From NCBI GenBank assembly GCA_026992705.1, contig JALWYT010000210.1:1-5332 (forward strand): a DNA stretch of 5,332 bases. Reading direction: 5' to 3'. Position 1 is the first letter of the stretch, and each line of letters begins with the position of its first letter. Source of the stretch: Thiotrichaceae bacterium. GTDB lineage: Bacteria; Pseudomonadota; Gammaproteobacteria; Thiotrichales; Thiotrichaceae. Shown piece by piece: positions 1-5,332 of the stretch. The position numbers and the translations under genes are program-made. The notes under the pieces are model-generated. The model ran no database searches, was not told the origin of the DNA, and saw only the letters and a list, made by a program, of their open reading frames with translations.

Positions 1-446
1 CAGACGTTATAACAAACTTCACAACGTAAACCCTGAAAGGCAATGCAACCTTCTTGATCAATCACTACTGCCAAGCCCATACGAGCATCATTGATATTAG
101 TCAGGTCATGATCTAATGCACCTGTCGGGCAAGCTTTGACGCAAGGAATGTCTTCACACATTTCACAAGCTACCTGCCTTGCAACAAAATAGGGTGTCCC
201 CGTAGGAATTGGCTGTCCTAATGTCGCTAAATGCAAGGTGTCATACGGGCAGTCACGCACACATAAGCCACAACGTACACAAGCACCGAGAAAATCATCT
301 TCTTGTAATGCCCCAGGCGGGCGAATTGCCTGCGGAGGCATGGCTCGTGTTTGGCGTATGTATAAACCTAGACCTAAAGCTCCCAAACTAACCACACTGG
401 CAGTTTTGAGCGAGTCTGTTAAGAATTTGCGTCTGGATTTATCCAT
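1..446 (-). CDS. napG: NapG, Tat-exported ferredoxin-type quinol-dehydrogenase subunit (partial, N-terminal 148 codons)
   Basis: NapG is a periplasmic iron-sulfur protein that works with the membrane protein NapH to move electrons from quinol towards NapC/NapB and NapA. The reading frame is open from ATG at 446 to the left edge, giving 148 codons plus two bases. The full E. coli protein is about 231 residues, so the C-terminal third is missing only because the window ends. Residues 4-9 (SRRKFL) are a twin-arginine motif, followed by a hydrophobic stretch at about 17-29 and a likely cleavage site after TRA at 33-35. Cysteines 56, 59, 62 and 66 form a CxxCxxCxxxC [4Fe-4S] motif. Cysteines 94, 97, 102 and 106 form a second site within CEMCEDIPCVKACP, and cysteines 134, 142 and 145 begin a third. 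The strings DDARMGLAV and QGLRCEVCY are typical of NapG. The start lies 5 nt after the napA stop, with a modest AAGG Shine-Dalgarno inside the end of napA, so translation is probably coupled. Identity is secure from these motifs and the gene order. Confidence 0.95.
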   Translation of the reverse strand, partial: MDKSRRKFLTDSLKTASVVSLGALGLGLYIRQTRAMPPQAIRPPGALQEDDFLGACVRCGLCVRDCPYDTLHLATLGQPIPTGTPYFVARQVACEMCEDIPCVKACPTGALDHDLTNINDARMGLAVVIDQEGCIAFQGLRCEVCYNV

Positions 447-451
447 TGCAG

Positions 452-2989
452 TTATGCCTTAACAACCTTGACCGCACATTTTTTATAGTCCGTTTCTTTT
501 GATATAGGGCAGGTTGCATCTAATGTGACTTTATTAATCAAACGACCTGCATCAAACCAAGGTACAAAAACTAAGCCCATGGGTGGCTTATTGCGTCCGC
601 GAGTTTCAATATTAGCAATAATTTCACCGCGGCGGCTGATGACTTTGGCAGGCATACCGCGTTGTAAACCACGCTTTTTTGCATCATCAGGGTGCATAAA
701 GATAACCGCATCGGGTACCGCTCGGTATAATTCAGGTACACGACGCGTCATTGAGCCTGAGTGCCAGTGTTCTAATACCCGTCCCGTACATAGCCACATA
801 TCGTATTCATCATCGGGTGATTCAGCAGGTGGCTCATACGGTAATGCAAAGATATTGGCAGTACCGTCTTTATGCCCGTAGAAGTCAATTTCTTTGCCTT
901 CACGCACTTGTGGATCATAGCCTTTACGATAACGCCATAAGGTTTCTTTGCTATCAATAACTGGCCAGCGTAAACCACGAGCTTTGTGATAAGCATCAAA
1001 TTCACCAAGAGCGTGAACCTTACCTTTTGGACTATTTACTGTGATGTAACGGTATTCTTCAAACAGACCTTTTTGGATGTAGAAACCAAAGTCGTCCATT
1101 TCTTTATTGTGATAAACATTACCGCGTTCATCTTTGACTTCCTGCTTAGGGAATTTATCGACATTGCCATTCTTATACAGCACTTCGTAAAGCGTTTTAC
1201 CTACAAGCTCTGGCTGTTTAGCGATTAATTCCGCAGGCCAAACATCTTCTACCTTAAAGCGTTTGGAGAATTCGACTAATTGCCATAAGTCTGAACGGGC
1301 TTCACCTGGTGCATCAACTTGCTGTCTCCAGAATTGAGTACGGCGTTCTGCATTGCCATAAGCCCCTTCTTTTTCCGTCCACATGGCGGTTGGCAAAATC
1401 AAATCGGCTGCCATTGCCGTAACTGTAGGGTAGGGGTCAGAAACCACGATAAAGTTATCAGGGTTACGATAACCGGGGTAAGTTTCTTCATTGAGGTTTG
1501 CAGCCGCCTGCATATTGTTATTACACTGTACCCAATAGGCATTGAGTTTACCGTCTTTTAACATACGGTTTTGTAATACAGCGTGATAACCCGGTTTGCC
1601 AGGGATTGTGCCTTCTGGAATCTTCCAAACTTTTTCAACAAAATCACGGTGTGGCTTTTTCATAACCACTAAGTCCGCAGGAAGACGGTGTGCGAATGTG
1701 CCGACCTCACGAGCCGTACCACAAGCAGAAGGTTGACCTGTGAGTGAGAAAGGTCCGTTACCGGGTTCAGAGATTTTTCCTGTCAATAGATGTACGTTAT
1801 ACATCAAGTTATTTGCCCAAGAACCCCGCGTATGCTGGTTAAACCCCATTGTCCAGTAAGAAACAACTTTCTTATTAGGATCAGCGTATAGCTTCGCTAA
1901 CTCTTCTAATGATTCTTTGGGTACACCTGAAATTTCATGAGCTTTATCAACCGTATATTCACTGACGTATTCTTTGTATTCATCAAAGGTCATTGGTTCA
2001 GAGGCTTTTGCATTTTTGGCATTTTTCGCTTTTCTCTGCAATGGGTGATCAGGGCGTAAGCCGTAGCCAATATCAGTTACGCCTTTGCGGAATTTGACAT
2101 TTTTGCTAACGAAGTCTTCATTTACCACATCGTTTTGAATAATGTAATTGGCGATATAATTGAGTATGGCTAAGTCAGACTGTGGATTAAAGATAATAGG
2201 CAAGTCAGCTAAATCAAAAGAGCGGTGTTCATAAGTTGAGAGTACGGCAACTTTAACATCTTGACCTGTTAAGCGACGATCTGTTAGGCGAGTCCATAAA
2301 ATGGGGTGCATTTCTGCCATATTAGAACCCCAGAGTACAAAAACATCGGCGTGTTCTAAATCATCGTAGCAGCCCATTGGTTCATCTGAACCAAAGGTAC
2401 GAATAAAACCTGCTACAGCAGATGCCATACAGTGGCGAGCATTGGGGTCAATGTTGTTAGAGCGAAAGCCTGCTTTCATTAATTTAGATGCGGCATAACC
2501 TTCCCAGACTGTCCATTGCCCTGAACCAAACATGCCGACCGTTGAAGTCATTTCTTCGGGCTTTTTGCCTTTATTGGCTTCCATATCTTTTTTCAGGGCT
2601 GCTTTCCATTTTTCTTCCATAATATCGAAAGCTTCATCCCATGAAACGGGGGTGAATTCACCCTCTTTATCAAATTTGCCGTTTTTCTTTCTTAATAAAG
2701 GCGTTTTTAAACGGTCTTTGCCGTACATGATTTTGGATAAAAAGTACCCTTTAATACAGTTTAAACCTCGATTAACAGGAGCATCAGGGTCGCCCTGTGT
2801 GGCAACAATACGCCCATCTTTTGTTCCAACTAATACCGAACAACCCGTACCACAAAAACGACAGGGAGCTTTATCCCAGCGTATCGTTGTATCTTTAGCT
2901 TGTACTGTTTTCATTAATGGAATCGTTATTCCAGCGGCTGCGGCTGTCGCGGCAACGGCATTGGTTTTAATAAAATCACGTCTCTTCAT
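452..2989 (-). CDS. napA: NapA, periplasmic nitrate reductase catalytic subunit
   Basis: NapA reduces nitrate to nitrite in the periplasm using a bis-molybdopterin guanine dinucleotide (bis-MGD) cofactor and one [4Fe-4S] cluster; electrons arrive through NapB/NapC and, here, NapG. The protein has 845 residues, against 828 in E. coli. Residues 2-8 (KRRDFIK) are a twin-arginine motif, with an Ala-rich hydrophobic segment at about 11-25 and likely cleavage after VQA at 29-31. Cysteines 43, 46, 50 and 78 (CxxCxxxC then C after 27 residues) bind the cluster. Lys80 in NCIKGY is the conserved lysine between cluster and pterin. Cys187 in ARHCMASA is the expected molybdenum ligand, and Arg388 in QHTRG lies near the active site. 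The MGD-binding C-terminal domain spans about 731-845, starting near CTGRVLEHWHSGSMTRR. All key residues are present, so the enzyme should be active. Relative to E. coli, as recalled, about 11 extra residues fall near 134-148. The start has a strong AGGAGT ribosome site and begins directly with the Tat signal. Confidence 0.99.
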   Translation of the reverse strand: MKRRDFIKTNAVAATAAAAGITIPLMKTVQAKDTTIRWDKAPCRFCGTGCSVLVGTKDGRIVATQGDPDAPVNRGLNCIKGYFLSKIMYGKDRLKTPLLRKKNGKFDKEGEFTPVSWDEAFDIMEEKWKAALKKDMEANKGKKPEEMTSTVGMFGSGQWTVWEGYAASKLMKAGFRSNNIDPNARHCMASAVAGFIRTFGSDEPMGCYDDLEHADVFVLWGSNMAEMHPILWTRLTDRRLTGQDVKVAVLSTYEHRSFDLADLPIIFNPQSDLAILNYIANYIIQNDVVNEDFVSKNVKFRKGVTDIGYGLRPDHPLQRKAKNAKNAKASEPMTFDEYKEYVSEYTVDKAHEISGVPKESLEELAKLYADPNKKVVSYWTMGFNQHTRGSWANNLMYNVHLLTGKISEPGNGPFSLTGQPSACGTAREVGTFAHRLPADLVVMKKPHRDFVEKVWKIPEGTIPGKPGYHAVLQNRMLKDGKLNAYWVQCNNNMQAAANLNEETYPGYRNPDNFIVVSDPYPTVTAMAADLILPTAMWTEKEGAYGNAERRTQFWRQQVDAPGEARSDLWQLVEFSKRFKVEDVWPAELIAKQPELVGKTLYEVLYKNGNVDKFPKQEVKDERGNVYHNKEMDDFGFYIQKGLFEEYRYITVNSPKGKVHALGEFDAYHKARGLRWPVIDSKETLWRYRKGYDPQVREGKEIDFYGHKDGTANIFALPYEPPAESPDDEYDMWLCTGRVLEHWHSGSMTRRVPELYRAVPDAVIFMHPDDAKKRGLQRGMPAKVISRRGEIIANIETRGRNKPPMGLVFVPWFDAGRLINKVTLDATCPISKETDYKKCAVKVVKA

Positions 2990-2994
2990 AAATG

Positions 2995-3000
2995 ACTCCT
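2995..3000 (-). promoter_or_regulatory. napA ribosome binding site
   Basis: The minus strand reads AGGAGT, followed by a 5-nt spacer (CATTT) and then the napA ATG. It is the strongest Shine-Dalgarno match in this operon; the napF, napD and napG sites are weaker. This fits the need for more catalytic subunit than chaperones and fixes the napA start at 2989. Confidence 0.8.
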
Positions 3001-3047
3001 ATTGGTATTTATTCTTCTAGTGAGGTACATTTCTCATCAGAGCGTCC

Positions 3048-3323
3048 TCAACCCTCAAGCTCTTCGGTATGTTGATAAATCATTGATGCAGCTAATACAC
3101 CTTTCACTTGCTGTAATTCAGTAATTCTTTTCCCTGTTTCTTTATAACTGTCTGATTCCACCGTAATCACGACTTTGCCATCATCGCTCATACCATGAAT
3201 TTCTAATCCCGGGATAGCTAATAAACGCGGTTCAATTTCAGGCATTTTTTCAGGCAAAACTTGAACCATCACGCCACAGACACTAATGGTATTTGGAGTC
3301 TCAACTACGGCTGTTGCTGTCAT
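3048..3323 (-). CDS. napD: NapD, NapA signal-peptide-binding chaperone
   Basis: NapD is a small cytoplasmic chaperone with a ferredoxin-like fold that binds the twin-arginine signal peptide of NapA and holds back export until the cofactor is inserted. The 91-residue protein compares with 87 in E. coli. It shows the family layout: a first strand ISVCGVMVQV (13-22), a helix with a PGLEIHG turn (38-44), a strand KVVITVES (50-57) and the closing motif VKGVLAASMIYQHTEE (73-88), close to the E. coli VEGVLAVSLVYHQQEE. It carries about eight more N-terminal residues than the E. coli protein. The start at 3323 is preceded by AAGGAA with an 8-nt spacer, so the longer form is supported. It starts inside the end of napF (23-nt overlap), which points to translational coupling. 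A 57-nt gap separates it from napA, with no convincing hairpin in it. Confidence 0.96.
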   Translation of the reverse strand: MTATAVVETPNTISVCGVMVQVLPEKMPEIEPRLLAIPGLEIHGMSDDGKVVITVESDSYKETGKRITELQQVKGVLAASMIYQHTEELEG

Positions 3324-3828
3324 TTTTGTTATTCCTTATTTCTATTGAATGATTAGGACAAACATATAAGCAGGCTCCGCAACCTGTGCATAAATCCTCA
3401 TTAATCAATGGCGTTGCATTGCCACCTAGCTGTAACTGGAAACGAATTGCCCTCATATTACAATGGTCGCCACAAGTACGGCACATCACTTGATTCATCG
3501 ACAAGCAGCTAGGCAACACTTTAGCCACTAAATCCCATGCATTATTTGCTGTTCGCTCGATGCTTGTCTCAAATGCTCCCGCCTTGCAGGACTCAACACA
3601 TTTGCCACAAAATGTGCATTCTCCTCGACTAAAGTCTATTTCAGGGTAGCCACCATCACCTTTAGCAATGATATTTTCAGGGCACGCCTTGCCACAGTCA
3701 TCACAACGCTCGCAACCCTCCACAAAATCATCCGTAGGTAATGACCAAGGTGGACGAATTGCTGCTTTATTAAATCTAGGGCTACGCCCTCGCAAAAAAG
3801 CTCGCCGTTGTAAATTGGGTTTAGTCAT
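3301..3828 (-). CDS. napF: NapF, cytoplasmic ferredoxin-type NapA maturation protein
   Basis: NapF is a cytoplasmic iron-sulfur protein that contacts the NapA precursor and is thought to help supply or load its [4Fe-4S] cluster before Tat export. The 175-residue protein compares with 164 in E. coli. Three clear CxxCxxCxxxC motifs are visible: Cys39/42/45/49, Cys71/74/77/81 and Cys147/150/153/157. A further Cys group at 108, 116, 119 and 123 (CRTCGDHC) matches the conserved cysteines between the second and last motifs in NapF. The N-terminal QRRAFLRGR resembles a twin-arginine motif but has no hydrophobic core after it, as in known cytoplasmic NapF proteins. IRPPW at 24-28 and GGYPEIDFSRGECTFC at 59-74 are family signatures. 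The last ten residues are a polar Asn/Ser-rich tail (NNKNDSNSRS) that overlaps napD. Only one early ATG is available (the next Met is residue 111), yet no good Shine-Dalgarno precedes it. It is the first gene of the operon. Confidence 0.96.
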   Translation of the reverse strand: MTKPNLQRRAFLRGRSPRFNKAAIRPPWSLPTDDFVEGCERCDDCGKACPENIIAKGDGGYPEIDFSRGECTFCGKCVESCKAGAFETSIERTANNAWDLVAKVLPSCLSMNQVMCRTCGDHCNMRAIRFQLQLGGNATPLINEDLCTGCGACLYVCPNHSIEIRNNKNDSNSRS

Positions 3829-3856
3829 ATATCAGTAATTCATTATATTTAATGAT

Positions 3857-3862
3857 AATTTA
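3857..3862 (-). promoter_or_regulatory. Candidate -10 of the nap operon promoter
   Basis: The minus strand reads TAAATT, which keeps the important first, second and last bases of TATAAT. It would place the transcription start near 3850, leaving a leader of about 21 nt before napF. It has no recognisable -35, as expected for an activator-dependent promoter. It is preferred because it sits at exactly the class II distance from the FNR-like box. Alternatives on the same strand are TATCAT at 3852-3857 (box centred near -46.5) and a perfect TATAAT at 3842-3847, which would leave a leader of only about 6 nt. Confidence 0.4.
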
Positions 3863-3884
3863 GCTTAAATTTGGAAAGCTTGGT

Positions 3885-3898
3885 TTAACATAAGTCAA
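3885..3898. promoter_or_regulatory. FNR/Dnr/Nnr-type regulator box upstream of napF
   Basis: The plus strand reads TTAAC-ATAA-GTCAA, a 5-4-5 inverted repeat with one mismatch between the arms. It matches 9 of 10 defined bases of TTGAC-N4-GTCAA and 7 of 10 of the FNR consensus TTGAT-N4-ATCAA. The family includes FNR (oxygen sensing) and Dnr/Nnr (nitric oxide sensing), which commonly control nitrate respiration and denitrification. Its centre lies 41.5 bp upstream of the start predicted from the TAAATT -10, the standard class II activator position. It cannot be told from sequence alone which member of the family binds. Confidence 0.6.
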
Positions 3899-3987
3899 AT
3901 GAATGTGATTTTATGAAATTATTTTCTTGTTATTATTCGGCATAATTTTGTATATGGTATGGTAGTGGTAAGTGATTACTCATTGTG

Positions 3988-4003
3988 TAAAGTTGTTACT
4001 TTA
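3988..4003. repeat. Perfect 6-bp inverted repeat with 4-bp centre (possible operator)
   Basis: The sequence is TAAAGT-TGTT-ACTTTA. It lies 45-60 bp upstream of the predicted valS transcription start and about 140 bp upstream of the predicted nap start, so it could serve either direction. It has no following T-run in a transcribed leader and is not a terminator. A chance palindrome is possible in AT-rich DNA. Confidence 0.3.
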
Positions 4004-4032
4004 TCTCTGCCTCTATTAATTCCATAGACTCT

Positions 4033-4041
4033 TGCTATAAT
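4033..4041 (+). promoter_or_regulatory. Extended -10 promoter of valS
   Basis: The sequence is TGC-TATAAT: a perfect -10 hexamer at 4036-4041 preceded by the TGn extension. The position 17 bp further upstream (CTATTA) is a poor -35, which an extended -10 tolerates. Transcription would start near 4048, giving a valS leader of about 32 nt. This start would leave only about 8 nt before the upstream in-frame ATG at 4056, supporting the valS start at 4080. Confidence 0.65.
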
Positions 4042-4079
4042 CTTGTACTCTGTGAATGACAATAACGGCAATAAAACAC

Positions 4080-5332
4080 ATGGATACAAGTTATAACCCT
4101 AAAGACATCGAACAGCGTTGGTATCAACATTGGGAATCACACGGCTATTTTCAGCCACGAGGTGAAGGAAAACCTTATTGCATTATGATTCCGCCCCCTA
4201 ATGTAACAGGCACACTGCACATGGGGCACGCATTCCAAGATACCATTATGGATGCTCTGATTCGCTACCATCGCATGAAGGGGGATAACACCTTATGGCA
4301 GCCTGGAACCGACCACGCAGGCATTGCCACGCAGATGGTGGTTGAGCGTCAACTCAATCAGGAAGGCAAAAATCGTCATGATCTAGGGCGTGAGAAATTT
4401 GTAGAACGAGTCTGGGAGTGGAAAGAACAATCTGGCGGGACGATTACACAACAACTGCGTCGCATGGGAGCCTCACCGGATTGGTCGCGGGAACGCTTTA
4501 CAATGGATGAAGGTTTATCCAAAGCGGTAACGCAAGTATTTGTGCAGCTTTATGAAGAAGGCTTGATCTATCGCGGCAAACGCTTGGTAAATTGGGATCC
4601 TGTTTTGCATACCGCTTTATCGGATTTGGAAGTTATTTCCGAAGAAGAAAACGGCTATATGTGGCATATCAATTACCCCATTGCCGATGAAAATGGCAAG
4701 GCGACCGATGAGTTTTTAACCGTTGCCACCACTCGCCCTGAGACACTATTAGGCGATACAGGCGTTGCCGTCCACCCCGAACACCCTGAATTATCTCATC
4801 TTATTGGCAAGCAGGTCATTTTACCGCTATGTAATCGCACAATTCCCGTGGTCGGCGACGAACACGCTGACCCCGAGAAAGGCACGGGTTGCGTAAAAAT
4901 CACCCCTGCCCATGATTTCAATGACTATGAAGTCGGCAAACGCCATAATCTTCCTATGATTAACATCTTCACAATTGATGCGAAGATGAACAACAACGTC
5001 CCCGAAGTCTATCGCGGTATGGATCGCTACGATGCTCGTAAACAAATCGTTGCAGACTTAGATGCGGCAGGTTTATTAGTCGAGATAAAAGACCATAAAT
5101 TAATGGTTCCACGCGGTGACCGCTCTGGCACAGTTATTGAGCCTTATCTCACAAATCAATGGTATGTCGCCATTGAAGAGCTAGCGAAACCTGCACTAGA
5201 GGCGGTAGAAACAGGCAAGATTAAATTTGTGCCTGATAACTGGAAGAACACCTATTACTCATGGATGCGAGACATTCAAGACTGGTGTATTTCCCGTCAA
5301 CTATGGTGGGGACACCGCATTCCAGCGTGGTA
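4080..5332 (+). CDS. valS: Valyl-tRNA synthetase (partial, N-terminal 417 codons)
   Basis: This class I aminoacyl-tRNA synthetase charges tRNA-Val with valine in the cytoplasm and edits mischarged threonine. The frame is open to the right edge, covering 417 residues of the roughly 950 in E. coli, so the KMSKS loop, anticodon-binding domain and C-terminal coiled coil lie outside. PPPNVTGTLHMGH (38-50) holds the HIGH-type ATP-binding motif, and GTDHAGIATQ (76-85) completes the first half of the Rossmann catalytic fold. The CP1 editing domain is shown by the Thr-rich TTRPETLLGDT (217-227) and by ITPAHDFNDYEVGKRH (274-289). The return to the catalytic core is seen at SWMRDIQDWCISRQLWWGHRIPAW (394-417). 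The E. coli insertion after the NDYEVGKRH region is absent, leaving a shorter linker at about 300-316. The start at 4080 aligns with E. coli MEKTYNP; an in-frame ATG at 4056 would add eight residues but lies very close to the predicted transcription start. No strong Shine-Dalgarno is visible. The gene is divergent from nap and functionally unrelated. Confidence 0.98.
   Translation, partial: MDTSYNPKDIEQRWYQHWESHGYFQPRGEGKPYCIMIPPPNVTGTLHMGHAFQDTIMDALIRYHRMKGDNTLWQPGTDHAGIATQMVVERQLNQEGKNRHDLGREKFVERVWEWKEQSGGTITQQLRRMGASPDWSRERFTMDEGLSKAVTQVFVQLYEEGLIYRGKRLVNWDPVLHTALSDLEVISEEENGYMWHINYPIADENGKATDEFLTVATTRPETLLGDTGVAVHPEHPELSHLIGKQVILPLCNRTIPVVGDEHADPEKGTGCVKITPAHDFNDYEVGKRHNLPMINIFTIDAKMNNNVPEVYRGMDRYDARKQIVADLDAAGLLVEIKDHKLMVPRGDRSGTVIEPYLTNQWYVAIEELAKPALEAVETGKIKFVPDNWKNTYYSWMRDIQDWCISRQLWWGHRIPAW

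Larger units (their letters stand above)
3829..4079. other. Divergent intergenic region between napF and valS
   Basis: These 251 bases contain no supported gene on either strand. They are AT-rich and hold the 5' control regions of both flanking genes: a candidate nap promoter with an FNR/Dnr-type box near the left end, a small perfect palindrome near 3988-4003, and an extended -10 promoter for valS near the right end. No rho-independent terminator is expected between divergent genes and none is seen. Confidence 0.85.

Noticed and set aside
209..462. Two overlapping plus-strand open frames opposite napG
   Set aside because: They are antisense to the conserved NapG ferredoxin region, and the napG frame on the minus strand has clear cysteine motifs and a Tat signal.
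525..1561. Several plus-strand open frames of 69-118 codons and one minus-strand frame lying within napA
   Set aside because: They are shadows of the napA coding frame, have no recognisable domains and no ribosome sites, while napA is unambiguous across the whole stretch.
2532..3020. A 162-codon plus-strand open frame opposite the start of napA
   Set aside because: It is antisense to the conserved Tat signal and iron-sulfur region of napA, and its composition is explained by the complementary codons. No family is recognisable in it.
2990..3047. The napD-napA gap as a terminator or attenuator
   Set aside because: Only a 4-bp stem is possible and there is no U-run; the gap ends in a good napA ribosome site, so it looks like plain spacer.
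3842..3847. A perfect TATAAT on the minus strand as the nap -10
   Set aside because: It would start transcription about 6 nt before the napF ATG, has no -35 at the right distance, and puts the FNR-like box at a non-standard position. It cannot be fully excluded if napF is nearly leaderless.
3905..3920. TGTGA near 3905 as a CRP site
   Set aside because: The expected TCACA half-site six bases later is absent.
4827..5045. A 72-codon minus-strand frame within valS
   Set aside because: It is antisense to the conserved ValS editing domain, with no ribosome site or recognisable domain.

Overview
The window carries most of a periplasmic nitrate reductase (nap) operon on the minus strand, and divergently from it the 5' part of valS on the plus strand. 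The proteins resemble gammaproteobacterial ones: the order napF-napD-napA-napG matches the classical napFDAGHBC layout, and the ValS N-terminal half is very close to the E. coli type. The DNA is slightly AT-rich, with AT-rich intergenic sequence. A free-living denitrifying or sulfur-oxidising gammaproteobacterium (for example the Beggiatoa/Thiotrichales group) would fit, but the genus is a guess.

Layout: positions 1-446 hold the N-terminal 148 codons of napG (minus strand, running off the left edge). Positions 452-2989 hold napA, the catalytic molybdoprotein. Positions 3048-3323 hold napD, the NapA-specific Tat chaperone. Positions 3301-3828 hold napF, a cytoplasmic ferredoxin-like maturation factor that overlaps napD by 23 nt. 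Positions 3829-4079 are a divergent intergenic region with candidate promoters for both directions. Positions 4080-5332 hold the first 417 codons of valS, running off the right edge.

How the genes work together: NapF and NapD act on NapA in the cytoplasm (iron-sulfur cluster supply, and signal-peptide binding before export). NapA is then exported folded through the Tat system and reduces nitrate to nitrite in the periplasm. NapG, also a Tat substrate, passes electrons from a quinol-oxidising membrane partner (normally NapH) towards NapC/NapB and NapA. napH, napB and napC are not in view and are expected beyond the left edge. The best regulatory signal is an FNR/Dnr-type box (TTAAC-N4-GTCAA) placed exactly 41.5 bp upstream of a plausible nap transcription start, which suggests activation under low oxygen or by nitrogen oxides.

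I found no mobile element, CRISPR array, RNA gene or undescribed system. The content is ordinary respiratory and housekeeping genes. The points worth a second look are in the 251-bp divergent region and in small insertions in NapA.
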